A stretch of 36,961 nt of DNA from Pseudomonadota bacterium (GTDB lineage Bacteria > Pseudomonadota > Gammaproteobacteria > Steroidobacterales > Steroidobacteraceae): contig JAJYAM010000021.1 of assembly GCA_021779535.1 (NCBI GenBank), positions 1-36,961 on the forward strand. The letters run 5' to 3'. Position 1 is the first letter of the stretch, and every line of letters starts with the position of its first letter. The notes beneath the pieces are model-generated. The model did not search any database. It was not told the origin of the DNA and worked only from the letters and a program-made list of their open reading frames with translations. Shown in pieces: positions 18,776-27,478 of the stretch. Made by a program: the position numbers and the translations under genes.

Positions 18776-18790
18776 GACCATGATATGGTC
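18776..18790. repeat. Inverted repeat upstream of the PQQ dehydrogenase gene
   Basis: GACCAT-GAT-ATGGTC is a perfect 6-bp inverted repeat with a 3-base centre, lying 40 bases before the preferred start of the dehydrogenase. It is in the only sizeable gap (18684-18829) between the hydrolase and the dehydrogenase-cytochrome-transporter trio, where a promoter would be expected. It may be an operator. No convincing -35/-10 pair was found around it. Confidence 0.3.
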
Positions 18791-18829
18791 CGGGCCATCG
18801 TGGGCCACATCCTCCGCAAGCGAACCGGG

Positions 18830-20611
18830 ATGCGTGCGTGCGTCGCGGGTTTCCTCGCGATCACCGCGATCGCCGGCGCGACCGGACTCGCGCGAGCGGA
18901 CCGTCGAGCGTCGGCCGGCGCCCCGGCCGACGGTGAATGGCCGATGCCGGCGGGCGACGCTTCGGCGACGCGCTACAGCCCGCTCGCGCAAATCGACGTC
19001 GCGAACGCGCCGCGGCTGCGTCCGGTGTGGAGTTTCTCGACCGGCGTGCTCGGCGGCCACGAAGGCCAGCCGCTCGTGGTCGGCGACACGATGTACGTGG
19101 TCACCCCCTGGCCGAACGTGCTCTACGCGTTCGACTTGAGCCGTCCCGGCTATCCGCTGAAGTGGAAGTTCCGTCCGGACGTGTCTCGCGCGGCGATCGG
19201 CGCCGCGTGCTGCGACGTGGTGAATCGCGGCGCGGTCTATGCCGACGGCAAGATCATCTACAACCTCCTCGACGGGCACACGATCGCGGTCGATGCGGCG
19301 ACCGGTCGCCCCGTCTGGGAGACGAAGATCGCGAGCGTCGCCGACGGCCAGACCGTGACCATGGCGCCGTTCGTGATCGGCGATCGCGTGATCGTCGGCG
19401 CGTCCGGTGGGGAGTTCGGGATTTACGGCTGGATCAAGGGTCTCGACCTCGCGACCGGCCGCGTGGTGTGGACCGGCCACAACCTCGGACCCGATGCCGG
19501 AATGCTCATCCGGCCGGGACAGTTCCATCCGCCGTACGTGAGCGGTGCCGAGTTGGGCGTGCGCAGCTGGGCACGCGGCACCTGGAAGCACGGCGGCGCT
19601 CCGGTGTGGGGTTGGATTTCCTACGACCCGAAACGGGATCTCTTGTACTACGGGACCGGTAACGCCGGCCCGTACGACGCCGAGCAGCGCGCCGGCGACA
19701 ATCGCTGGGCGAGCAGCGTGCTCGCGCGCCGGCCCGAGAACGGCGCGCTGATATGGGCGTATCAGTTCACGCCGCACGACAGCTGGGACTACGACGCGAC
19801 CGGGGCGATGATCCTCGCGAACCTGACGATCGGCGGCAAGCGGGTGCCCGCACTGGTGCATTTCGACAAGAACGGCTTCGCCTACACGCTCGATCGCTCG
19901 ACGGGACGCGTGCTGGTCGCCCAGCCCTTCACGGACGTGACCTGGGCGAAATCGATCGATCTCGCGACGGGGCGTCCGGTCGTGAATCCCGCGATGCAGA
20001 CCGGCGACACGAAGGGCGACGTGAAGGGCATTTGTCCGAGCCTCGAAGGGGGCGTGAGCCCCGCGTCGCCGCCGGCCTACTCGCCACGGACGCACCTGTT
20101 CTATACGTCGACCAACAATTTCTGCATGGACTACACCGTCCATCGAATCGCCTACATCAAGGGCACGCCCTACATGGGGGTGTCGAGTCCGTACACCGCG
20201 GGACCGGGCGGGCATCTCGGCGCGTTCATCGCCTGGGACGCAACGACCGGTCGTGTGGTCTGGAAGGACCCGGAACCCTACCCGAGTTGGAGCGGTGCGC
20301 TCGTGACCGCGGGGGACGTCGCCTTCTACGGAACACTCGACGGTTGGTTCAAGGCGGTCGACGCTCGAACCGGCAAGCTCTTGTACCGCTTCAAGGTCGG
20401 CTCCGGGGTCGTCGGCGCGCCGATCGCGTTCCGCGGCCCCGACGGGCGGCAATACCTCGCGATCTACGCCGGCATCGGCGGCGATTGGGCGTTGCTCGCC
20501 GGCGACACGCTGTCCGACGATCCGACCGACCTGCGCGCGCCGAATCCCTTGCTCGAGAACCTCGCGAGCCGGACCAGCCAGGGCGGCATGGTCTGGATCT
20601 TCGGACTCTGA
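18830..20611 (+). CDS. PQQ-dependent alcohol dehydrogenase, XoxF-like, lanthanide-type signature
   Basis: 593 residues with an N-terminal signal peptide (hydrophobic core near residues 5-17, likely cut after ALARA-type GLARA), so periplasmic. The family oxidises primary alcohols and passes electrons to a cytochrome c. Seen: the adjacent Cys127-Cys128 disulfide pair in GAACCDVVNRG, metal-ligand Glu195 in SGGEFG, Asn278 in YYGTGN, catalytic Asp320 in SWDYDA, and Asp322 two residues on. That extra Asp marks lanthanide-dependent enzymes; calcium enzymes have Ala or Ser/Thr there. A second Cys pair (KGICPS and NNFCMDY) is also XoxF/MxaF-like. An ATG at 18785 is an alternative start. The cytochrome gene follows after 4 bases. 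No PQQ-synthesis genes are in the window. Confidence 0.88.
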   Translation: MRACVAGFLAITAIAGATGLARADRRASAGAPADGEWPMPAGDASATRYSPLAQIDVANAPRLRPVWSFSTGVLGGHEGQPLVVGDTMYVVTPWPNVLYAFDLSRPGYPLKWKFRPDVSRAAIGAACCDVVNRGAVYADGKIIYNLLDGHTIAVDAATGRPVWETKIASVADGQTVTMAPFVIGDRVIVGASGGEFGIYGWIKGLDLATGRVVWTGHNLGPDAGMLIRPGQFHPPYVSGAELGVRSWARGTWKHGGAPVWGWISYDPKRDLLYYGTGNAGPYDAEQRAGDNRWASSVLARRPENGALIWAYQFTPHDSWDYDATGAMILANLTIGGKRVPALVHFDKNGFAYTLDRSTGRVLVAQPFTDVTWAKSIDLATGRPVVNPAMQTGDTKGDVKGICPSLEGGVSPASPPAYSPRTHLFYTSTNNFCMDYTVHRIAYIKGTPYMGVSSPYTAGPGGHLGAFIAWDATTGRVVWKDPEPYPSWSGALVTAGDVAFYGTLDGWFKAVDARTGKLLYRFKVGSGVVGAPIAFRGPDGRQYLAIYAGIGGDWALLAGDTLSDDPTDLRAPNPLLENLASRTSQGGMVWIFGL

Positions 20612-20615
20612 GCCG

Positions 20616-21110
20616 ATGCGGCCCCGACGCACGCAATCCGGCAGATCGAGTGGGTCGCGGTGGGCCGTCCCGGCGCTGCTGGTGCTCGCAGTCGCCGGGA
20701 GTCGCGGCGCGACGCCGGCGCACGCTCCGGTGATCGCGGCACCGGGCGTTGCGAACCCGGCCCACATCGCCGCCGGCGGGCTGCCGCCGCCCGGCCCCGT
20801 GGTGCGCAACCCCTATCGCGGCGAATCCGCGATCGCCCGGGCGGGCGGGAAGCTGTTCGTGTCGATGCATTGCTCCGATTGCCACGGCGATGCCGCCGCC
20901 GGCGCGGTCGGGCCGAATCTCGGCGATGGCCGCTGGCGATACGGCGCCACCGACGCGGCCGTGTTCCGATCGATCTACTTCGGCCGCCCGCGGGGGATGC
21001 CGGCGTTCGGCGGCGTACTCGGCGCGCAAGGGGTATGGGTGCTGGTCACGTACCTGCGATCGTTGCCCCCGCCGGCCGATCAACCCACCGAGCGCTTCTC
21101 GCGGCATTGA
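20616..21110 (+). CDS. Periplasmic monohaem cytochrome c, probable electron acceptor of the PQQ dehydrogenase
   Basis: 164 residues. A basic N-terminus and hydrophobic stretch (about 17-28) form a signal peptide. One haem site CSDCH is at residues 86-90 and the likely axial Met128 lies in RPRGMPAFG, the normal class I arrangement. There is a Pro-rich linker before the haem domain. The gene starts 4 bases after the dehydrogenase stop and ends 5 bases before the next start, so it is almost surely the dedicated electron carrier, in the role of XoxG/CytcL. Its sequence does not tell which oxidase it feeds. Confidence 0.88.
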   Translation: MRPRRTQSGRSSGSRWAVPALLVLAVAGSRGATPAHAPVIAAPGVANPAHIAAGGLPPPGPVVRNPYRGESAIARAGGKLFVSMHCSDCHGDAAAGAVGPNLGDGRWRYGATDAAVFRSIYFGRPRGMPAFGGVLGAQGVWVLVTYLRSLPPPADQPTERFSRH

Positions 21111-21115
21111 CCGCC

Positions 21116-22780
21116 GTGACCGCGGACCGCACCGCAGAAGCCGCAGCGGCGATCCGCACGAACCGTCTCGCGATGGTCGTCGCGGCCTCGTCGGCGGGCA
21201 CGGTGTTCGAGTGGTACGACTTCTTCGTGTTCGGCTCGCTCGCGGCGATCATCGGCCGGCATTTCTTCGCCGGCGTCGGCGAGTCCCAAGGCTATCTGCT
21301 CGCGCTGCTCACGTTCGCCGCGGGGTTCGCGGTGCGACCGATCGGAGCGATCGTGTTCGGCTGGTTCGGCGATCGCACCGGTCGCAAGCGCACGTTCCTC
21401 GTGACGATCAGCGTGATGGGTCTCGCGACCTTCCTGGTCGCGGTGCTCCCGGGACAGGCCGCCATCGGTCCGGTCGCGCCCTTTGCGCTGGTCGCATTGC
21501 GGATGCTGCAAGGCTTCGCGATCGGCGGCGAGTACGGCGGCGCCGCGATCTACGTCGCCGAGCACACGGTCGCCCGCCGGCGCGGTTTGGCGACCAGCTG
21601 GATCCAGAGCGCGGCGGGCTTCGGGCTCGCGCTCGCGTTGGTGGTGATCCTCGTCGTGCGCCACGCGCTCGGCGAGCATGCGTTCGTCGCCTGGGGCTGG
21701 CGCGTACCGTTCGCGCTCTCGCTCGTGCTGCTGGCGTTGTCGCTGTGGATCCGGCTGAAGCTCGAGGAGTCGCCGGCGTTCCGCCGCATCGAAGCCGCGG
21801 GCGCGTTGAGCCGGGCGCCGCTCTCGGAGGCGTTTCTGCGCGGGCGGAACCTGCGACGCGTGCTCGTCGTGCTGTTCGGCATCCTCGCCGGCCAGGGTGT
21901 CGTCTGGTACACGGCGCAGTTCTATACGCAGTTCTTCCTCGAAAGGGTGCTCGCGGTGCCCTCGGCGACCGTGAACGGGCTGCTGCTCGTCGCGACGCTC
22001 GCCTCGGCGCCGTTGTACCTCGCGTTCGGATGGCTCTCGGACCGGATCGGGCGCAAGCCCGTGATGCTGTTCGGCCTCGGGCTCGCCGCGGTCAGCTTCA
22101 TCCCGGGGTTTCGCTGGATGGCGGGCGCGGCGAACCCGGAGCTCGTGCGGGCGAGCGAGCGAGCGCCGGTCGTCGTCGTCGCGCCGCCGGCGCGGTGCTC
22201 GTTGCAGTTCGACCTGATCGGTACCGCTCGATCGGTCACCGGCTGCGATCTGGCGAAGTCGGCGCTCGCGGATCGCGGGATCACGTACACCAACCGCGCG
22301 GCGCCACCCGGGTCGCCCGCGACGATCCTGATCGGCAACGAGCGGGTGGCGAGCCTCGCGATCGGTGCCGGTTCGGGTCCTGCGCTCGCGAATCGAAAGG
22401 CGCAGTTCGAGCGGCGGCTCGCGGCTGCGCTCGTCGCGGCCGGCTATCCACCGGTCGCGGCGCGCGAACGGATCGACATCGGCGCCACGCTGGCCGCGCT
22501 GATGCTGTTCCTGGTCGCGGCGACCGCGCTGTATGGTCCGCAGGCCGCGCTGCTCGTCGAGTTGTTTCCCGTGCGGATTCGCTACACCGCGCTATCCGTT
22601 CCGTACCACATCGGTGTCGGGTGGTTCGGCGGATTCCTGCCGGCAACCGCGTTCGCGATCGTGGCGGCGACCGGCAACATCTACGCAGGCCTCTGGTATC
22701 CGGTCGGAGTCGCGACGCTCGGCTTCTTCGTCACGCTGTGGTTCCTGCCGGAAACCCTGCACGACCCCGCCACGGAGTGA
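21116..22780 (+). CDS. MFS transporter of the metabolite:H+ symporter type with a large soluble insertion
   Basis: 554 residues, longer than the 420-450 usual for this group. TM1 SSAGTVFEWYDFFVFGSLA, GWFGDRTGRKRTF in the 2-3 loop and RMLQGFAIGGEYGGAAIYVAE are classic for the proton-coupled carboxylate, proline/betaine and shikimate carriers. Between residues about 335 and 455 there is a hydrophilic insertion with two Cys residues (in RCSLQFD and TGCDLAK), after which the last helices resume. GTG at 21116-21118 is chosen because it leaves the usual 25-residue cytoplasmic lead; a TTG at 21107 or ATG at 21172 are alternatives. It is coupled to the cytochrome gene. The substrate is unknown. It ends 10 bases from the convergent ugd. 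Confidence 0.85.
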   Translation: MTADRTAEAAAAIRTNRLAMVVAASSAGTVFEWYDFFVFGSLAAIIGRHFFAGVGESQGYLLALLTFAAGFAVRPIGAIVFGWFGDRTGRKRTFLVTISVMGLATFLVAVLPGQAAIGPVAPFALVALRMLQGFAIGGEYGGAAIYVAEHTVARRRGLATSWIQSAAGFGLALALVVILVVRHALGEHAFVAWGWRVPFALSLVLLALSLWIRLKLEESPAFRRIEAAGALSRAPLSEAFLRGRNLRRVLVVLFGILAGQGVVWYTAQFYTQFFLERVLAVPSATVNGLLLVATLASAPLYLAFGWLSDRIGRKPVMLFGLGLAAVSFIPGFRWMAGAANPELVRASERAPVVVVAPPARCSLQFDLIGTARSVTGCDLAKSALADRGITYTNRAAPPGSPATILIGNERVASLAIGAGSGPALANRKAQFERRLAAALVAAGYPPVAARERIDIGATLAALMLFLVAATALYGPQAALLVELFPVRIRYTALSVPYHIGVGWFGGFLPATAFAIVAATGNIYAGLWYPVGVATLGFFVTLWFLPETLHDPATE

Positions 22781-22790
22781 GCGGCGCGCC

Positions 22791-24179
22791 TCACGCCGCC
22801 GGCAGGTGCCGCCACGCGCCGCGACCCGGGTCGGCTGCACCGCGCGCTTCCGCGGGCGCGGCCGAGCGCCCGATGCCTTCGTAGCGGAACCCGAGCGCGG
22901 CCATTTGCGCCGGATCGTATAGATTGCGGCCGTCGAATATCACCGGCGCGCGCAGCCGATCCTTGATCGCGCGAAAATCGGGGCTGCGAAACTCCTGCCA
23001 CTCGGTCACGATCGCGAGCGCATCGGCGCCGATGAGCGCCTGCGCGGCGCTCGCGCAGAGCGTCAAGTCCTCGCGCTCTCCGTAGAGCCGGCGCGCTTCG
23101 GCCGTCGCGACCGGGTCGTAGGCCTGCACGCGTGCGCCGGCCGCCCACAAGGCTTCGAGCAGGTCACGGCTCGCGGCCTCGCGCATGTCGTCGGTGTTGG
23201 GCTTGAACGCGAGCCCCCACAGCGCGATCGTCTTGCCCGTGAGATCGCCGAAATGCGCGGCGATCTTCTGGAAGAGCCGCTGCTTCTGGCGTTGGTTCAC
23301 CGCCTCGACCGCGTCGAGTATGGCCATCGGGTATCCCGTTTCCCCGGCCGAGCGGATCAGCGCCTTGACGTCCTTCGGAAAGCACGAGCCGCCGTATCCG
23401 GCACCCGGATAGATGAACGAGTAGCCGATTCGCGGATCGGAACCGATGCCGTGGCGGACGTGCTCGATATCCGCGCCGACCCGCTCGGCCAGGTTCGCGA
23501 GCTCGTTCATGAAGCTGATCTTGGTCGCGAGCATCGCATTCGCCGCATACTTCGTGAGTTCGGCCGAGCGGACGTCCATCACCAGCATCCGGTCGTGGTT
23601 GCGGGTGAACGGCTCGTAGAGCTGGCGCATCAGGCGCGCCGCGCGGTCGCTCTCGGTACCGACGACGATGCGATCCGGCTTCATGAAGTCGGCGATCGCG
23701 TCGCCTTCCTTGAGAAATTCCGGATTCGAGACCGTGTCGTGCTCGACGTCGACACCGCGCGTGCGCAGCGCGGCCCGCAAGGCCGCGCGAACCTTGTCCG
23801 CGGTGCCGACCGGCACCGTCGACTTGGTGATCACGACCTTGTATTCGTTCATGGATTCGCCGATCGTGCGCGCGACCGCGAGCACGTGCCGCAGATCCGC
23901 CGAACCGTCCTCGTCGGGCGGCGTCCCGACCGCGATCAGCTGGAACAACCCGTGCGCGACGCCGGCGGCGGCGTCCAGTGTGAACGCCAGGCGCCCGGCC
24001 GCGACGTTGCGCTCGACGACCGCGTCCAGCCCGGGCTCGTGGATTGGAATGTCCCCACGTTGCAGCCGTTCGATCTTGCGCGCATCGACGTCGACGCAGA
24101 GCACGTCGTTGCCGGCGTCGGCGAGGCAGGCCGCGGTCACCAGACCGACGTATCCAGATCCAAAAATCGTCACTTTCAT
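22791..24179 (-). CDS. ugd: UDP-glucose 6-dehydrogenase
   Basis: 462 residues. It oxidises UDP-glucose twice with NAD+ to UDP-glucuronate, a precursor for acidic polysaccharides or glycolipids. The N-terminal Rossmann motif [11 protein letters not shown] is at residues 6-16. Catalytic Cys266 is in [10 protein letters not shown], and [11 protein letters not shown] and the C-terminal [14 protein letters not shown] are intact. The last 25 residues are an unconserved Ala/Gly/Arg tail. ATG 24177-24179 overlaps the phosphatase stop by 4 bases, making it the last gene of the seven-gene glycan operon. It probably supplies glucuronate to the glycosyltransferases encoded upstream. Confidence 0.95.
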   Translation of the reverse strand: MKVTIFGSGYVGLVTAACLADAGNDVLCVDVDARKIERLQRGDIPIHEPGLDAVVERNVAAGRLAFTLDAAAGVAHGLFQLIAVGTPPDEDGSADLRHVLAVARTIGESMNEYKVVITKSTVPVGTADKVRAALRAALRTRGVDVEHDTVSNPEFLKEGDAIADFMKPDRIVVGTESDRAARLMRQLYEPFTRNHDRMLVMDVRSAELTKYAANAMLATKISFMNELANLAERVGADIEHVRHGIGSDPRIGYSFIYPGAGYGGSCFPKDVKALIRSAGETGYPMAILDAVEAVNQRQKQRLFQKIAAHFGDLTGKTIALWGLAFKPNTDDMREAASRDLLEALWAAGARVQAYDPVATAEARRLYGEREDLTLCASAAQALIGADALAIVTEWQEFRSPDFRAIKDRLRAPVIFDGRNLYDPAQMAALGFRYEGIGRSAAPAEARGAADPGRGAWRHLPAA

Positions 24180-24793
24180 GGCATGTCCTGTGGTGAAAGA
24201 GAAGGATGAGTCGGCGCGAGCCCCGCGCTCGCGCTCCATCGGAATTCCTGGGCGGCGCCGGATGCGACCGGAACCCCCCTGAAATGCGCGAGCGGCCGCC
24301 GTTCCGCGAGCAATCGCGCGAGGCGGATCGTCCCCGCATGCGATACCGCGACGACGGTGCGCACGTGCCCCTGACCCCGCCACGGCGGCGCTCGCAGGAA
24401 ATCCCGCACCCGTCCCTCGGCGTCGTGCAGGGATTCGCCGCCTGGGAATTGGATCGACTGCGGCGCGCGCTTCCACGCGCGCAGCGCCGACGGCCAGCGC
24501 GCGCGGACCTCCTCCTGGGTGAGCCCCTCCCAGTCGCCGAACGCGACCTCGACGAGCCGGTCGTCGACGAGGCGAGGCACGCCGCCGAGCGCGGCCGCGA
24601 TCACCTCGGCGGTGTCGACCGCGCGGCGCAGCGGGCTCGTGACCACCAGGTCGACGTCGATTCCACGCAGGCGGTCCGCGGTCCGGCGAGCCTCGCGCAC
24701 CCCCGTGTCGTCGATCGGGACGTCGGTGCGCCCCTGGTATCGGCCCTCGCGGTTCCACGCGGTCGGCGCATGTCGGACGAACAGCAATCGCAT
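24176..24793 (-). CDS. Histidine phosphatase family protein
   Basis: 205 residues of the phosphoglycerate-mutase-like superfamily, which works through a phospho-histidine. The catalytic Arg7-His8 is in [17 protein letters not shown]; the second Arg lies in [14 protein letters not shown]; the acid Glu is in [10 protein letters not shown]; and the second His is in [12 protein letters not shown]. The first motif is RHA rather than the commoner RHG. The N-terminus looks like GpmB/CobC-type phosphatases. No signal or membrane segment. It overlaps ugd by 4 bases and follows the barrel gene by 22 bases. In this operon it may remove a phosphate from a sugar or lipid intermediate, but this is inference. 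Confidence 0.85.
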   Translation of the reverse strand: MRLLFVRHAPTAWNREGRYQGRTDVPIDDTGVREARRTADRLRGIDVDLVVTSPLRRAVDTAEVIAAALGGVPRLVDDRLVEVAFGDWEGLTQEEVRARWPSALRAWKRAPQSIQFPGGESLHDAEGRVRDFLRAPPWRGQGHVRTVVAVSHAGTIRLARLLAERRPLAHFRGVPVASGAAQEFRWSASAGLAPTHPSLSPQDMP

Positions 24794-24815
24794 CGGATGG
24801 TCTCGCGATCGGCGC

Positions 24816-25661
24816 TCAATAGTCGTAGGTGAAGCCGACGGTGATCCGGCGGCCGGCGTGGATCGCCTGACCGGATACGTCCTTCTCGTACTCGACGTAG
24901 GGCTTGAGGTGGGGAGTGAGCCGGAACTTCAGCCGCAACCCCGGGCGCAGCACGTTGTAGGGTTCGCCCGCATCGACGACCGGCAGCGGCTTGGCGCTCA
25001 TCACGGTGCGGACGTAGAACACCGACGCACCGATCTCGACGCGCGGCGACAACCGGTAGCTCGCATCGACGATCGCGCGCATCTGCGTCGCCGCGCCGTC
25101 GACGAACATGCGCGAGCCGGCTTCGATCGTCGCCCGCCATCGCCGGTCCGCGAACCCGAGTTGCAGGTCCGGCTCGATCGCGGTCCGACCGACGCCGAGC
25201 GGCGGATTCGCGCCGGCCGCACCGGTCGGCGCAACGACGTTCAGCGTGATCGAGTCCGCGAAGTGCGGCCCCTGCTGCAAGCCGAGATTCAAGCCGACTT
25301 CCTGATCCTCGAGACCGGTCGCGGACTCGACGATGCGCCGACCGTGCTTGCTGCGGATCTTCTCGATGCGCGCTGCGCGCAGATCGTATTCGATCGACAG
25401 CCGGTGGCCGATCCCCTGCGTGCCGGTCACGCGCAGCATCGTGTAGCGCTCGTCGCTCGCCGGCAGCGTCGTCGTGCCGTATTGATCGGTCGGAAAGACG
25501 CTGGTCGCGTCGTACTCGCGCACCGCCGGCTCGACGCTGCCGTCGCCGGCGGCCGGAACCCAGGGATCGGCGCGTGCGGCGAGCGGCAGGATCAGCGCCG
25601 CGAGGACCGCTGCGCCGAGCCGCGCCCGCCACGGCGCGTTCACGCGGTGTCGGGCACTCAC
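24816..25661 (-). CDS. Small outer-membrane beta-barrel protein of unknown function
   Basis: 281 residues. The N-terminus has a signal peptide (core LGAAVLAALILPLAARA). The mature part alternates polar and hydrophobic residues in about a dozen strands and ends GFTYDY, with the terminal aromatic residue used by the Bam machinery. The repeated long strand pattern resembles transporter-like barrels grouped as MetA-pathway or DUF-type outer-membrane proteins, but no firm family was recognised. GTG at 25659-25661 overlaps the ABC-transporter stop as GTGA, and this coupling decides the start; a GTG six codons later is possible. Lying after an exporter gene in the glycan operon, it may be the outer-membrane exit or anchor. 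Its function is not established. Confidence 0.7.
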   Translation of the reverse strand: MSARHRVNAPWRARLGAAVLAALILPLAARADPWVPAAGDGSVEPAVREYDATSVFPTDQYGTTTLPASDERYTMLRVTGTQGIGHRLSIEYDLRAARIEKIRSKHGRRIVESATGLEDQEVGLNLGLQQGPHFADSITLNVVAPTGAAGANPPLGVGRTAIEPDLQLGFADRRWRATIEAGSRMFVDGAATQMRAIVDASYRLSPRVEIGASVFYVRTVMSAKPLPVVDAGEPYNVLRPGLRLKFRLTPHLKPYVEYEKDVSGQAIHAGRRITVGFTYDY

Positions 25662-27478
25662 GACGCGGCGACCAGGCGCAACGGGGTCGGCGACGCCGGC
25701 AGGCCGTTCGCCCGCCACGACTCGGCGTACAGGCCCCCGTCGGACAGCAATCGTTCGTGCGTGCCACGCTGGACGACGCGGCCGCGATCGAGCACGAGGA
25801 TCAGGTCGGCATCGACGACCGTCGCGAGCCGATGGGCGATCAGCAGCGCCGCACGATCGTGCGCGAGGCGCCGCAGCGCGCGCATCAGGCGTTGCTCGGT
25901 GACCCCGTCGACGCTGCTGCTCGGCTCGTCGAGGATCACGACCGCGGCGTCGCTCAGCATCGCCCGGGCGACCGCGATGCATTGACGCTGGCCGCCCGAG
26001 AGCGTCGATCCCCGCTCGCCGACGACCAGGTCGTAGCCGCCGGGCAGGCTGGAGATCACGTCGTCGACGCCGGCGGCGATCGCCGCCTCGATCGCGTCCC
26101 GGCGGGTCGCGCCGTCCCGGCCGTAGGCGATGTTCGCCCAGATCGGTGCGTGGAACAGCAACGGATCCTGCGGCACGAGCGCGATCCGGGATCGCAGGTA
26201 CCGCAAATTCAACCGCCGCAGATCGCGGCCGTCGAGCCGCACCTGCCCGCAATCGGGATCGTTGAAGCGCGCGACCAGGCTCGCGATCGTCGACTTGCCT
26301 GAGCCGGTCGCGCCGACCAGGGCGACCGTCCGGCCGCGCTGGAGCTCGAAAGACACGTCCCGTACCACGATCGCATCCGCGCCGTAACCGAACGACACGC
26401 CGTCGAGTTCGACGTGGCCGGTGCAATGCGCCGGCACGACCGCATCCGGCGCATCCGCGATCGACGGCGTAACGGCCCGATATTCCTCGATGCGCTCCAA
26501 CGCGACGACGGCGCGGCCGAATACGCGACCCGCCTTCGCCATTTGCCGCGCCGGCGTCGCGATCGCCCGCAGATACGCGAGGAACACCAGCAGGTCACCC
26601 GGCGTGAGCGCGCCGCGGATCACCAGGGTCGCGCCGTACCACGCGATCACGCCGGTCGCGACCGCGATCGCGAGGTTCATCGCCGGCGCGAACCCCGCCT
26701 GGAGGCGGTTCGCGCGCAGCGCCGCGTCGAGAACCGCGGCCGTGCGTTCGTGAAACCGCCGATCCTCGTGCTCCTCCCGCGCGAACGCCTGCACCAGGAG
26801 CACGTTGGAGAGCACTTCCTGCGTGGCACCGCTCTGCTCGCCCTCCGCCTTTCGGGTCCGGCGTGCCGCGGCCTTGATCTGGGTCGCGAAGTGTCGCGCG
26901 ATCCAGACCAGCACCGGCGCGACCGCAAGCGTCAGCAGGCCGTAGCGCCAGTTCATCACCAGCATCACCCCGAGGATGCCGGTGATCGTCAACACGTGCG
27001 GCAACAGGTCCACGCCGAGCGCGGCGATGAAGTCCTGCAGCGCGTTCACGTCGCCGCCGAGCCGGGACGCGAGCTCCCCGCTCATGTGGTTGCGATGGAA
27101 CCCGAGCGAAAGCCGTTGCAGGTGCGCGAAGAACTCGCGGCGGATCGAGCAGCCGATCCGCTGGGCGGCGTCCAGCAGCCAGCGGTTGCCGAGATAGGCG
27201 AGGCCGGCGTCCATCAGGCCGAGCAGGAGCATCATCACGCCGAGCGCGTGCAGCAGCAGCAGGCGATGCATCGCCGGATCCGGCAGCACCACGGCCGCCC
27301 AGCTGCCGAGCGGCTTGCGGAAGATCACGTTGTCGACGATGAACTTGAGCGGCCACGGCAACAGCAAGGATACCGCCGCGCGCAACGACATCGCGCTCGC
27401 GCCGAGCGCCAGTCGGGACCGCTCGCGACGCAGGTGCGCGGCGAGCCAGGATCGGTGGCCGGTCGGACGGCCGGTCAT
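25658..27478 (-). CDS. ABC exporter half-transporter (permease fused to ATPase, MsbA-like)
   Basis: 606 residues. Six membrane helices occupy about residues 20-310, followed by one nucleotide-binding domain. Walker A GATGSGKST is near 386-394, signature LSGGQ near 490, Walker B VVILDEPSSSVD near 510-520, and the switch His in LIAHRLATV. A dimer would form a full exporter of lipids, glycolipids or oligosaccharides across the inner membrane. ATG 27476-27478 overlaps the preceding glycosyltransferase stop by 4 bases, and the stop overlaps the barrel gene. The company of three glycosyltransferases points to a lipid-linked glycan as cargo; drug export is less likely. Confidence 0.9.
   Translation of the reverse strand: MTGRPTGHRSWLAAHLRRERSRLALGASAMSLRAAVSLLLPWPLKFIVDNVIFRKPLGSWAAVVLPDPAMHRLLLLHALGVMMLLLGLMDAGLAYLGNRWLLDAAQRIGCSIRREFFAHLQRLSLGFHRNHMSGELASRLGGDVNALQDFIAALGVDLLPHVLTITGILGVMLVMNWRYGLLTLAVAPVLVWIARHFATQIKAAARRTRKAEGEQSGATQEVLSNVLLVQAFAREEHEDRRFHERTAAVLDAALRANRLQAGFAPAMNLAIAVATGVIAWYGATLVIRGALTPGDLLVFLAYLRAIATPARQMAKAGRVFGRAVVALERIEEYRAVTPSIADAPDAVVPAHCTGHVELDGVSFGYGADAIVVRDVSFELQRGRTVALVGATGSGKSTIASLVARFNDPDCGQVRLDGRDLRRLNLRYLRSRIALVPQDPLLFHAPIWANIAYGRDGATRRDAIEAAIAAGVDDVISSLPGGYDLVVGERGSTLSGGQRQCIAVARAMLSDAAVVILDEPSSSVDGVTEQRLMRALRRLAHDRAALLIAHRLATVVDADLILVLDRGRVVQRGTHERLLSDGGLYAESWRANGLPASPTPLRLVAAS

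Noticed and set aside
24770-24790. RHA instead of RHG in the histidine phosphatase as a loss of function
   Set aside because: Arg and His are both kept, and the third residue varies in active members of the superfamily.
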